From Saccharomonospora sp. NB11 (GTDB taxonomy: Bacteria > Actinomycetota > Actinomycetes > Mycobacteriales > Pseudonocardiaceae): 64,000 bases of DNA. The stretch lies in contig NZ_JACBJG010000004.1 of NCBI RefSeq assembly GCF_015910535.1, forward strand, positions 186,001 through 250,000. The letters are read 5' to 3'. The notes below the pieces were generated by a model, which was not told the origin of the DNA, ran no database searches, and was given only the letters and a program-made list of their open reading frames with translations. Of this stretch, positions 42,326-50,665 are shown in pieces; positions within the stretch are counted from its first letter, which is position 1; each line of letters opens with the position of its first letter. The translations under genes were made by a program, and so were the position numbers.

Positions 42326-44173
42326 CTAGTCGACGGTGAAGCTCGCGTCGTCACCGTCGACCGGATCGTCCGGCTCGCTGAGGAACGCGTCGGCCGACTC
42401 GCTCCCGCCACTCAGTGAGTCACGGTCGACGTCCCGTGCCGCACGCTTCCCCATCGCCTGTTCGACGAGCTTGAGCAGCGCTTCTCGACGGTGGGTGAAG
42501 AAGCGCTCGAACGAGCCCTCGCGGAGCGCGGCCGTGTCGATCTGGTGAGCTGCCACGATGGCGTCGAGCTCCGCGGCCGAGATCTTGGCCTTCGCGTCGA
42601 GTTTTCGCATGTAGTCGGCGGGCGAAGCGCCGCCGAGCAACTGGTTCGTCTTCCGGGCGAGCGGCGTCTTGTTGACGATGCTCTCCCGCAACTCGGCGTC
42701 GATGCCGTTCTTCTGACACCAGGCCTTGGGGAAGATGTGATGGATGTCCACCACGAGGTTCAGGTAATGAGCGCGGTCGAACGGCTGGTTGTGAAGCCAG
42801 TCCTTCGTGTCGTTCGCCATGAGCAGCGCGTGAATGCCCTTGTACGCCGCCGCATTACGGGTCTTGAGAGAGTGCAGGCGAGACTCCACGAAGTTCGCAT
42901 CCTCCACCGTCCGGGGAACGGTCGCGCCCTCGCCACCGCGCGCCCACTCGGGAACCTGATCGACGTCCCGAGCCATCCTGCTCTCGGTCGCCGAGCTGTA
43001 CAGCTCGCCGAGCACACCGCACCAGTACCACTGTCGAATCTTCGCCCTCACACCGTGGATGTCGATGTCGTCGCCCATCAGCACCCGCAACGCGGCCAGC
43101 GCCACGAGCTGGGTGGGGTAGGGCACGTCACGACTGGTGTGGATGTGTTCGGTGTCGAGGAATCCCGCCACCCACACCATCGCGTCGCGCACCGGATCGG
43201 CCCAGATCAGATAGTCGTCGAGCCGTAGGTCGAGGATGTCTTCCTTGCGAGCGGTGGTCGCCTTCTCGCTGTGGTGGCTCGTCAGCAGCATGACGGCTTG
43301 GAGGAATTCCGTTTCGCTGATCCCGGCCAGGACCGGGTAGGACTCCACCACGGCCTTCGTCTTCTGCCAGTCGTCCTTCAACCGGAAGTCGGTGCCCGTT
43401 TTGCGATAGTAGTCGCCGTCTCCGGCGAACTTTGCGGTCAGTAGCTCGAAGACGGTGAGCTTCATACCTCCGGTGTTGACCTTCTCGAAGACCGTCGCGA
43501 CAGCTTCCTTCGTCGTCTGCTTGTCCAGCTCGATCGACGGAATGGCGTACGACTGCATCGGAGTCAGCACGGTGTTGAGGAACGCCTTGGCCACCGAGAG
43601 ATCGCCGTACTCGAACAACCATTCGGTTCCTTTCTCGTCGTAGACGAGATTGACGGGGAAGTACCCGTGTTCGAGTTGCTTGGCCCGAGTCGAGACGTCG
43701 AGGATGACGTCTCGGTCGAAGTTCTCACGAATCACGCCGTCGCCGGGCAGCGACTTCACCGCCTCGTCGAGGTTGCGCGGGTCCTCGACCGCCTTCTCGA
43801 TATCGATGTAGAAGCGCCTTTTCACGAACTTCTTCCGGGCGTCGTAGGTGTTCACGACACCGTCACCCCAGAGCGCCTGGCTCAACGACGTGAGTCGCTG
43901 TTGTCCGTCGAGGACGAGAAGAGCTGGTTCCACCACACCTTGCTCGAGGTCGACACCCTCGATCGGCTTCGGCTTGAACCGCACTTGGTCGTTGCCGGTC
44001 TGAAGCATCATCACCACGCCCAGCGGATGCCCGTGAGCGATCGTGACCAGTAGCGAGCGGATCCGTTCCTCGTCCCACACGTAACCGCGCTGGAAGTCAG
44101 GGATCTGGATCTCGCCCTTGGCGATCATGGGAAGAAGCTCTTTGAGCGGGTGCTGCGGGGTTTGAAAGCCCAT
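42326..44173 (-). CDS. GmrSD-type (DUF262 + HNH/DUF1524) restriction-like protein
   Basis: A 615-residue single-chain protein. The N-terminal DUF262 (ParB-like NTPase fold) shows IQIPDFQRGYVWDEERIRSL (about residues 22-41) and VLDGQQRLTSLSQAL (about 88-102), the DGQQR loop that binds nucleotide. The C-terminal DUF1524 nuclease shows LVVDIHHIFPKAWCQ (about 490-504), an HxxP-type HNH motif. Proteins of this make-up include the type IV restriction enzyme GmrSD, which cuts glucosylated hydroxymethylcytosine DNA, and other phage-defence proteins. All key motifs are present. It stands alone, so it may be a self-contained defence gene. ATG 44173 follows AAGAGGAA. Confidence 0.87.
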   Translation of the reverse strand: MGFQTPQHPLKELLPMIAKGEIQIPDFQRGYVWDEERIRSLLVTIAHGHPLGVVMMLQTGNDQVRFKPKPIEGVDLEQGVVEPALLVLDGQQRLTSLSQALWGDGVVNTYDARKKFVKRRFYIDIEKAVEDPRNLDEAVKSLPGDGVIRENFDRDVILDVSTRAKQLEHGYFPVNLVYDEKGTEWLFEYGDLSVAKAFLNTVLTPMQSYAIPSIELDKQTTKEAVATVFEKVNTGGMKLTVFELLTAKFAGDGDYYRKTGTDFRLKDDWQKTKAVVESYPVLAGISETEFLQAVMLLTSHHSEKATTARKEDILDLRLDDYLIWADPVRDAMVWVAGFLDTEHIHTSRDVPYPTQLVALAALRVLMGDDIDIHGVRAKIRQWYWCGVLGELYSSATESRMARDVDQVPEWARGGEGATVPRTVEDANFVESRLHSLKTRNAAAYKGIHALLMANDTKDWLHNQPFDRAHYLNLVVDIHHIFPKAWCQKNGIDAELRESIVNKTPLARKTNQLLGGASPADYMRKLDAKAKISAAELDAIVAAHQIDTAALREGSFERFFTHRREALLKLVEQAMGKRAARDVDRDSLSGGSESADAFLSEPDDPVDGDDASFTVD

Positions 44174-44351
44174 CGGATTCCTCTTGGTCGTTCGGGCGCG
44201 ACGCCATTCGCACACCTCCGTGCGGCTTCGAGCTGCGTGACGGCGGCACACACCAAGTTGTCAAGCTTCCACGGTGTCGTCAGCGATCATGATCTTCGCC
44301 CGTAGCATAGTGACTACTCAGCGTCAGAATGACCGAATCGCCTCAGACACC

Positions 44352-45812
44352 TCACTCTGCTCGCTCCGCGGCGGCGGTGATGTTGCGCGTCATGCCGCCG
44401 AAGACCAGCGCGTGGAACGGTGCGACCGCCTTCCAGTAGAGGTGGCCCGCGAGTCCTCTCGGCACGAACACGGCTCGCTGCCGGTAGTGGGCGCCGCCGT
44501 TCGAGGCCGGGTCGACCCGCAACTCCAGCCAGGCTTGCCCCGGGAGCCGCATCTCCGCTCGGAGCCGCAGGGAGCGCGGTGGGTCCAGGTGTTCCACCCG
44601 CCACCAGTCCAGCGCCTCGCCCACGCGGAGACGCCGGGGGTCACGGCGGCCGCGGCGGAGGCCGACTCCGCCGCTCAGGCGGTCGATCCAGCCTCGCACC
44701 GACCAGGCGAGCGGGAACGAGTACCACCCGGTCTCGCCGCCGATGGCCTCGACGACCTCCCACAGTGTCCTCGGATCAGCGGACGTACGCGCCTCGCGGA
44801 CGTCGGTGTACACGGAGCCGCCGGACCACGTCGGGTCGGACGACAGCGGCTCCGACGGGTCGCCGGGCGTGGCGTCCGACCAACGGGTCGGCACGTCGGC
44901 GTCGCGGATGCGCCGCAGCGCGCGTTCGACGGCCCGGTCGTACGGGGTCAGCCCGCCCTCCGGGTCGGGAACGATCTCGGCGATCGACCGGTCCCGGCAC
45001 ACGACCTCGTGCACGAGTGACTCCACCAACGGCACGGCGAGCGCCCGAGGCACGGGCGTCACGAGGTTCACCCACTGCGCCGACAGCCACGGCGTCAGGA
45101 CGGGCACCACAAGGATCACGCGCCGACGCAACCCGGCCACGGCGGCGTAGCGGCGGAGCATGTCGAGGTACGTCAGCACCTCGGGACCGCCGATGTCGAA
45201 CGCGTCGTTGATCCGGCCGGGGGCGGTGGCCGCTCCGACGAGGTAGTGCAGGACGTCGCGGACCGCGATGGGTTGGATCCGGTTGTGCACCCAGCGCGGC
45301 GTGATCATCACGGGCAGGTTCTCGGTGAGGTAGCGCAGCATCTCGAAGCTCGCCGAGCCGGACCCGAGCACGACCGCGGCACGCAGTTCGACGGTGGGTA
45401 CGCCGCTTTCGCGCAGGATGCGCCCGACCTCCGCACGAGAAGCGAGGTGCGCCGACAGTGGTCGGCCGTCCCGGCGCGGGAGGATTCCACCGAGATACAC
45501 GATGCGCGACACGCCCGCCGCGAGCGCGGCGTCGGCGACGAGGTGGGCCGCAGCCCGGTCGAGGTCGGCGAACGTGCGGTGGGTCAGGGAGTGCACCAGG
45601 TAGTAGACGACATCCTGGCCCCGCACCGCGTCGGCGACGGTGGCGGCGTCGGTGACGTCGGCACGGACGACCTCCACGCGGTCGCGCCAGCCGAATCCGG
45701 AGAGTTTCGCGGGGTCGCGGGCCACCGCGCGCACCTGGTGTCCCGCGGCCAGCAGGGCGGGCACGAGTCGGCCTCCGATGTAGCCGGTGGCCCCGAACAC
45801 CACGCAGCGCAT
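44352..45812 (-). CDS. NAD(P)-binding SDR protein fused to DUF2867
   Basis: A 486-residue protein. The N-terminal Rossmann domain has VFGATGYIGGRLVPALL (NAD(P)-binding GxxGxxG, residues about 5-21) and VYYLVHSL, as in YbjT-type atypical SDRs. The C-terminal ~150 residues match DUF2867, with GWYSFPLAWSVRGWIDRLSGG, the block LRRGRRDPRRLRVGEALDWW and the terminal LYWKAVAPFHALVFGGM. Substrate unknown; fusions of this kind are usual in mycobacteria and relatives. ATG 45812 follows AAGGAG. It lies 20 bases beyond the MmyB-type fragment. Confidence 0.87.
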   Translation of the reverse strand: MRCVVFGATGYIGGRLVPALLAAGHQVRAVARDPAKLSGFGWRDRVEVVRADVTDAATVADAVRGQDVVYYLVHSLTHRTFADLDRAAAHLVADAALAAGVSRIVYLGGILPRRDGRPLSAHLASRAEVGRILRESGVPTVELRAAVVLGSGSASFEMLRYLTENLPVMITPRWVHNRIQPIAVRDVLHYLVGAATAPGRINDAFDIGGPEVLTYLDMLRRYAAVAGLRRRVILVVPVLTPWLSAQWVNLVTPVPRALAVPLVESLVHEVVCRDRSIAEIVPDPEGGLTPYDRAVERALRRIRDADVPTRWSDATPGDPSEPLSSDPTWSGGSVYTDVREARTSADPRTLWEVVEAIGGETGWYSFPLAWSVRGWIDRLSGGVGLRRGRRDPRRLRVGEALDWWRVEHLDPPRSLRLRAEMRLPGQAWLELRVDPASNGGAHYRQRAVFVPRGLAGHLYWKAVAPFHALVFGGMTRNITAAAERAE

Positions 45813-45832
45813 CCCGGCTCCTTCCGTCGGTG

Positions 45833-46006
45833 TCACCCCGCCCGGTGCGCCGTGGCGAGCGGACGCAGTCGGCGCTCGCTGTCGCTGCCTCTGTCGGCCG
45901 TGTACAGCATGCGGCGGAGGTGGCCGCCGTCCTCGGTCAGCACGTCACAGTCGAGTGTGAGCGGTCCCCGCACCGGGTGCATGATCGTCTTCACGTACCG
46001 CCGCCG
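45833..46006 (-). pseudogene. Remnant of a MmyB-type HTH regulator (C-terminal ~57 codons)
   Basis: Directly after the aminotransferase stop, in a different frame, the - strand encodes KTIMHPVRGPLTLDCDVLT, then LRRMLYTADRGSDSERRL and a stop at 45833. This is the characteristic end of the MmyB-like ligand-binding domain ('K...HP.VG.L.L..E.L.....Q.L..YTA.PGS.S...L..L'). The HTH and most of the ligand domain are absent, replaced by the aminotransferase gene, so I read it as a decayed 3' fragment. It has no start signal. Confidence 0.7.
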
Positions 46007-46008
46007 GC

Positions 46009-47190
46009 TCAGCGCAGCGACGCGACCGCCGCGCAGAATCGGGCCACCTCGTCCGGGGTGTTGTAGTAGTGGACCGAGGCACGCACCAGCTCGTCGAGGT
46101 CTCGGTCCCCCATGTCCCACGGCGTCGACGCCGCGCGCGACACGGTGACGTGGAACCCGCGCTCCCGCAGGCGCGGGACGACGTCGCGCGCGGACAGATC
46201 GAAGGTCCGGAAAGACACGATGCCCGAACGACGTGAGCCGAGGTCGGTGACCTCCACGCCGGGAAGCTCCGTCAGTTCTTCCCGCAGGTGCTCGGCGAGT
46301 CCGGTCACGTAGTCGTGGACCCACTGCGGCCCCACGTCGAGGTAGTACCGGGCCGCCGCACCGAGACCGAGCACCGCTGCGACGTTGCGCTCGAACAGTT
46401 CGAACCGTCGGGCGTCGTTCCGCAGGCGGACCCGACCGCCTTCGAGCCACGCCGAGTCGAGGTCCACGTGCGCGGGGACGAGGTCGTCCAGCGCGCGCCG
46501 GCGCACCGCGAGGAAGCCGGTACCCCGGGGCGCACGCAGGTACTTGCGGCCCGTCGCCGAGATCGCGTCCGCCCCGATGGCGTCGAGGTCGACGGGGATC
46601 TGCCCGATGCTTTGACATCCGTCGACGAGCAACAGGGCGGGATGGTCGGCGAGGACGGCACCGATGCGGTCGACCGGCTGCACCAGACCACCGTTGGTGG
46701 GGGCGTGCGTGATCGCCACCATCCGCACCCGGTCGTCGAGCATTGCCGACAACGCGTCGACGTCGACGTCACCGTCGACGGTGCTCGGCACGCGGTCCAC
46801 CCGCACGCCGCGACTCTCCGCCATCGCGAGCATGGCGATCAGATTGCTGGAGTACTCGGGGGCCGCGGTGAGCACGCGGTCGCCCTCTCGCCACGACACG
46901 GCCGTGAACACCGACACCCACGACCGGGTCGCGCTGTCGGTGATCGCGATCTCCGCCGGGTCGGCCCCGACCAGTCGCGCGAGCGCGGCGTAGCCGTCGG
47001 CGAGCTCCTCCTCGACCTCCTCGGCGGCTCGGTAGCCCCCGACCTCTTCCTCCCTGCGCAGGTGCCGGACGACGCGTTCCACCACCGGCCGAGGCGGCAG
47101 GGCGGACCCCGCGTTGTCGAAGTGCACCACGTCCTCGCAGGCGGGAGTGTCGGCGCGCAACCGCGCGACCTTCTCGGTGTCGCGGACCAA
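46009..47190 (-). CDS. Class V aminotransferase (PLP-dependent, desulfurase-like)
   Basis: A 393-residue fold-type I PLP enzyme. Visible: VVHFDNAGSALPPRPVV at the N-terminus, ITDSATRSWVSVF (cofactor phosphate region), ALLLVDGCQSIGQIPVDL with the PLP aspartate and the Schiff-base lysine in ISATGRKYLRAPRGTGFL. TTG 47190 is preferred because GGGGAG lies 6 bases before it and the conserved sequence starts soon after; GTG at 47253 is an alternative. The family includes selenocysteine lyases, cysteine desulfurases and ergothioneine EgtE-like enzymes. The substrate is not readable, and no desulfurase catalytic Cys loop is evident. Confidence 0.85.
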   Translation of the reverse strand: MVRDTEKVARLRADTPACEDVVHFDNAGSALPPRPVVERVVRHLRREEEVGGYRAAEEVEEELADGYAALARLVGADPAEIAITDSATRSWVSVFTAVSWREGDRVLTAAPEYSSNLIAMLAMAESRGVRVDRVPSTVDGDVDVDALSAMLDDRVRMVAITHAPTNGGLVQPVDRIGAVLADHPALLLVDGCQSIGQIPVDLDAIGADAISATGRKYLRAPRGTGFLAVRRRALDDLVPAHVDLDSAWLEGGRVRLRNDARRFELFERNVAAVLGLGAAARYYLDVGPQWVHDYVTGLAEHLREELTELPGVEVTDLGSRRSGIVSFRTFDLSARDVVPRLRERGFHVTVSRAASTPWDMGDRDLDELVRASVHYYNTPDEVARFCAAVASLR

Positions 47191-47918
47191 GGACAGCTCC
47201 CCTCGTGACCGCACGGCATCACCGTGCGGGACGACATGACGATCACCCGTCACAGTACCCGCCCGGGTAACGACGACCTCCCCTTTTTGCGCGGCATTAC
47301 CGCCCGCACCGAGACCGCACCATTCGCACACCCTCACCCAGGCCGAGCGCGCTTTCCCCGGCCTTTCCACCGACGATCACTCGAACCGGAATAAGCGCGC
47401 CCACGCTCACCGTTCCGGTCACCGGAATCACCCGAGTCAGCAGCGCGTGATCGAGCCGACCACCTCACGGCGACGGATCGCTTAGACGCGCCGACGCCGG
47501 ACACGTGTCGCGATCGGCCCGAGCCGCACACGCATCCCGGTCGGCGGCGAGGTCCTTTGTGCCGTGTCCGTCGCGTTCCCCGGGCCCCCACTGGGACGCG
47601 GGGAACGCCGAAGTTGGCTCAGTGCCACCGAAAAGCCCTCGGCGTGTAGGTCGTTATACACTGAACCGGAGCCGCCGAACGGGCGTCGAGGACACGCCCT
47701 CCCCGACCTCGTGGCCGCGGTGAATACCCTTCGCTTCCTCACAACTGCGTCCCGCATTCTCGGCGCTATGTCCCGAACCGCACCCGGAACCGACCTGCGC
47801 GTTTCCAAATCGGCGTCGTAGCAAACGGCACCCGATCGGCCCCCAACGGCGTCAGGTACACTTCTCGATCAACAGACTTCAATTCATTCGCCGAGCAGGC
47901 GCGAAGCAGGAGGAACTG
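47191..47918. other. Long intergenic region upstream of lsr2 with two palindromes
   Basis: No supported gene in 728 bases. It contains the perfect palindrome TTCCGGT-C-ACCGGAA (47413-47427), the hairpin at 47573-47608 and GTGTA/TACAC (47644-47661) around a TTATACA box that could be part of a promoter. The length and structured content suggest that lsr2 expression is regulated here. Confidence 0.4.
47573..47608. terminator. Hairpin in the lsr2 upstream region
   Basis: GCGTTCCCC (47573-47581) pairs perfectly with GGGGAACGC (47600-47608), 18-base loop. No gene ends nearby on the + strand, so it may be an attenuator or the end of an unrecognised transcript. Confidence 0.5.
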
Positions 47919-48275
47919 GTGGCGCAGCAGATTCTTGTCTCCCTCGTGGACGACCTCGACGGGTCCGAGGCCGACGAGACGGTGCAGTTCGCCCTCGACG
48001 GTGTCACCTACGAGATCGACCTGTCGGCGGAGAACGCGGAGGAGCTGCGGGACGCGCTCGCCCAGTACATCGAGCACGCCCGCAGGGCCGGTGGCCGGAA
48101 GCGGACGAGCTCCCGCCGTCGCGGCAACAGCCCCGCCGCACCGGCTCGGTCCTCCTCGGCCGAACGTGAGCAGAACCAGGCCATCCGCGCCTGGGCCCGC
48201 AAGAACGGGTACGAGATCTCCGACCGCGGCCGCATCCCGTCGGAAGTCGCGGACGCCTACCACAAGGCTCACTGA
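47919..48275 (+). CDS. lsr2: Lsr2 nucleoid-associated xenogeneic silencer
   Basis: A 118-residue H-NS-type protein of actinobacteria. The N-terminal dimerisation domain is [19 protein letters not shown] followed by [21 protein letters not shown] basic Ser/Arg/Pro linker follows. The C-terminal DNA-binding domain is [19 protein letters not shown], with the AT-hook-like RGR that inserts into the minor groove. GTG 47919 follows GCAGGAGG. Lsr2 silences AT-rich acquired DNA, so genes such as the lower-GC pair at 8012-9522 are natural targets (inference). Confidence 0.96.
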   Translation: MAQQILVSLVDDLDGSEADETVQFALDGVTYEIDLSAENAEELRDALAQYIEHARRAGGRKRTSSRRRGNSPAAPARSSSAEREQNQAIRAWARKNGYEISDRGRIPSEVADAYHKAH

Positions 48276-48281
48276 GCCGAC

Positions 48282-48316
48282 GCGAATCCCGGCTTCCCGG
48301 CGTGGCCGGGATTCGC
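48282..48316 (+). terminator. Terminator after lsr2
   Basis: Perfect 12-bp arms GCGAATCCCGGC (48282-48293) and GCCGGGATTCGC (48305-48316), 11-base loop, 6 bases after the stop. Confidence 0.85.
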
Positions 48317-48349
48317 GGCCCCTTCCTCGCGCACGCGCACTCGGCCGCA

Positions 48350-48355
48350 TACAGT
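48350..48355 (+). promoter_or_regulatory. -10 box of the HIT gene (leaderless)
   Basis: TACAGT ends 6 bases before the GTG start at 48362, and no ribosome site precedes that GTG. This fits a leaderless transcript starting at the codon. Confidence 0.5.
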
Positions 48356-48361
48356 GAGTTC

Positions 48362-48709
48362 GTGAGCACAGACTGCCTGTTCTGCCGGATCGTCGCGCGC
48401 TCCGTGCCCGCCACCGTGGTGCACGAAACGGACACCGTGCTGGCCTTCAGGGACATCGCCCCCCAGGCCGACACGCACGTCCTCGTGATCCCCAAGGAGC
48501 ACTACGCCGACGCCGCCGCCATGGCCACGGCCGACCCGCAACTCGCCGGGGAGGTCCTCGCCGTCGCGGGCGAGGTCGCCAAGATGGACGGTGTGGACGC
48601 CACGGGGTACCGCCTGGTCTTCAACACGGGAGAGGACGGCGGCCAGACCGTCTTCCACGCCCACTGTCACGTGCTGGGTGGCCGCAACCTCACGTGGCCC
48701 CCGGGCTGA
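48362..48709 (+). CDS. HIT-family nucleotide hydrolase
   Basis: A 115-residue histidine-triad protein, complete and of usual length. It starts TDCLFCRIVARSVPATVV, contains VLAFRDIAPQADTHVLVIP and ends with the triad VFHAHCHVLGGR (HxHxH), whose middle His is the nucleophile on nucleoside phosphoramidates or adenylated compounds. Two N-terminal cysteines (CLFC) with a later His may bind zinc, as in HinT relatives. GTG 48362 is the start that gives the family N-terminus. Confidence 0.93.
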   Translation: MSTDCLFCRIVARSVPATVVHETDTVLAFRDIAPQADTHVLVIPKEHYADAAAMATADPQLAGEVLAVAGEVAKMDGVDATGYRLVFNTGEDGGQTVFHAHCHVLGGRNLTWPPG

Positions 48710-48735
48710 GGGCCGGTCGTGGGGAGGACACACAG

Positions 48736-49344
48736 ATGATCGACATTGCCGACCGGCTGACCGCGACGCACCGTGAGGTGCGAGCCACCGACACCGACGA
48801 GTTCGGTCTGGTGCTGCGGCGCCGGTTCCCGGCCCCACCGGAGACCGTGTGGGGTGCGCTGACCGAGGTTGATCGTCTCACCCGCTGGTTCGGCCCCGTG
48901 ACCGGCGATCTGCGTCCCGGCGGCACGGTCGAACTCGCCGGCCCCGGGACGGCCACGGTGCTCGACTGCGCGGCACCGCACCTGTTCGCCGTCACCTGGG
49001 GCAGCGACACCGTCGTGGTCACCGTGCGACTGGCGGCCGACGACCAGGGCGACACCGTCCTCGAACTGGTCCACACCGGGGTGGGACGCGACGGCGCAGT
49101 GCGCCACGGACCCGACTGGGACGTGGCCGTCGCCGCACTCGAACGCTTCCTCGCCGGGGACGTCGAACCCGACCCGGCGGCCTGGCGGGCGTCGACCGAG
49201 GTGCAGACCTTCGCGCAGCACTCGGCGAGCGCGTGGGTCAGGGCCAGCGAGGTCAGCGGGGTCGCGACGGCCGACCAACTCGTCGACGCGGTCCGGGACT
49301 GCCTGCGGCGGCTGGCTCCCGACCTCACCGGCCCCTCGGCCTGA
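48736..49344 (+). CDS. SRPBCC/AHSA1-domain protein
   Basis: A 202-residue soluble protein. FPAPPETVWGALTEVDRL followed by RWFGPVTGDLRPGGTVEL is the start of an AHSA1-type START-like domain. The strand HLFAVTWGSDTVVVTVRL and the helix GRDGAVRHGPDWDVAVAAL complete it, with WDVAVAALERFL as the typical C-terminal helix. A ~40-residue helical extension follows. ATG 48736 follows GGGGAGGA. Function is usually lipid or small-ligand binding; nothing more specific can be said. Confidence 0.87.
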   Translation: MIDIADRLTATHREVRATDTDEFGLVLRRRFPAPPETVWGALTEVDRLTRWFGPVTGDLRPGGTVELAGPGTATVLDCAAPHLFAVTWGSDTVVVTVRLAADDQGDTVLELVHTGVGRDGAVRHGPDWDVAVAALERFLAGDVEPDPAAWRASTEVQTFAQHSASAWVRASEVSGVATADQLVDAVRDCLRRLAPDLTGPSA

Positions 49345-49347
49345 CCC

Positions 49348-50541
49348 TCAACTCGCCACCCAGCGAGCGGGATTCTCCACGAGTCTCCGAGTCACGGTGG
49401 CGGCGGCCGCCACCGCCACCGCGTCACCCGTCAGCCCGGACACCGACACCGGCGGCGGGTCACCGGGGAGACGACGACCGAGTTCGTCGGCCACCTGGTC
49501 GGCGAACTCGGTCCCCAACGCGGCGAGCTGACCGCACACCACGATCCGCATCGGGTCGTACAGCACCGACAGCCCGGCGAGGGTGTCACCGAGCGCGGCG
49601 GCCGCACGCCGCAACGCCGTCCTCGCCTCGGGCGCCTCCGACCGGGCCAGCGAACGCATTTGTCCGTCACCGCCGGGAAGCCGCGACGCCGCCCGCTCCC
49701 CGACCGCGCGCAGCACCGCGCGAGGCCCCGCCACCGTGTCCAGACACCCCCGCGCCCCGCACCGACACACCTCGCCCTGTCGCCGGTGCCGGACGTGTCC
49801 CAACGGACCGGACGGGCCGCTCTCCCATCGCTCCCCGTCCTCGACCACACCGACGCCCAGGGACAATTCGCCGCCGATCGCCAGCAGCGGGGTGGCGGCG
49901 TCCGCCGGACCGAACCACCACTCGGCCAGTGCCGCCAGGCGGGACGCGTCGTGGGCGGCCACGGGGATCGCACCTCCGCTCAACGACTCCAGCCGACGCG
50001 ACAGCAGGTCCGCCAATGGCACCCGCTGCCAGCCGAGTTCCACCGACAGCACCCGCCCCGCCGCGTCGACACGCCCGGGCACTCCGACCGCCACACCGGC
50101 GACCACCGCGTCCTGGTCGACCGCCGAGGCCAGCAGCCGACGCAACACCGGCTCGGCGGCCTTCACCACCGACGCCGGATCACCGTGGGCGTCGTCGATC
50201 CGGCGCAGCGCTCGGTCGCGCACCCGGCCGGTCAGGTCCAGCACGCAGCCCGCGACGTGGTCCGCCTCGATCTGCAGGCCGACCCCGACCGGCCCGAACG
50301 CGTTCAGTGCGAGCTCGGTGGCCGGTCTGCCGGGTCCGGTGTGCCGCGCGGTGCCCAGTTCCCGCACCAACCCGGCGTCGAGCAACTCGCCCACGAGCTG
50401 GGTGACCGTGGTCTTCGTCAGCGCACTGCGCTGCGCCAGTTCGGCACGGGATGCCGCGCTGTGCCGTGCGATCAGCCGCGCGACGAGTGCCAGGTTGTGG
50501 GCGTGCTGACCGTCCTGACGTGCGGGAATGGCCCAGTCCAC
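49348..50541 (-). CDS. ROK-family transcription regulator
   Basis: A 397-residue sugar-responsive repressor. The N-terminal winged HTH is SRAELAQRSALTKTTVTQLV (about residues 31-50), with TGPGRPATELALN as the wing. The kinase-like ROK domain follows, containing VAVGVPGRVDAAGRVLSVEL and the zinc-type motif CRCGARGCLDT. GTG 50541 follows AGGAGAGG. It is divergent from an ABC-transporter ATPase gene, with a palindrome between. I infer repression of that gene and relief by a sugar. Confidence 0.9.
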   Translation of the reverse strand: MDWAIPARQDGQHAHNLALVARLIARHSAASRAELAQRSALTKTTVTQLVGELLDAGLVRELGTARHTGPGRPATELALNAFGPVGVGLQIEADHVAGCVLDLTGRVRDRALRRIDDAHGDPASVVKAAEPVLRRLLASAVDQDAVVAGVAVGVPGRVDAAGRVLSVELGWQRVPLADLLSRRLESLSGGAIPVAAHDASRLAALAEWWFGPADAATPLLAIGGELSLGVGVVEDGERWESGPSGPLGHVRHRRQGEVCRCGARGCLDTVAGPRAVLRAVGERAASRLPGGDGQMRSLARSEAPEARTALRRAAAALGDTLAGLSVLYDPMRIVVCGQLAALGTEFADQVADELGRRLPGDPPPVSVSGLTGDAVAVAAAATVTRRLVENPARWVAS

Positions 50542-50559
50542 GACCTCTCCTGGGAGTAA

Positions 50560-50588
50560 TTAGTCAGTCCATCGGACTATCTAACTAT
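50560..50588. promoter_or_regulatory. Operator/promoter region between ROK regulator and sugar ABC ATPase
   Basis: AGTCC-ATC-GGACT (50566-50578) is a palindrome flanked by TTAGTC (50560) and TAACTA (50582), which could be -35 and -10 of the ABC gene 16 bases apart. The block is strikingly AT-rich for this window. A repressor bound here would cover the promoter. Confidence 0.6.
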
Positions 50589-50665
50589 AGCCACGATCGG
50601 GTGAGGGGCGGTAGACAGTGCGCACCGCGAGCCTCAGGAGCTCGCCTGCGAGAGAGGAACAGCGC

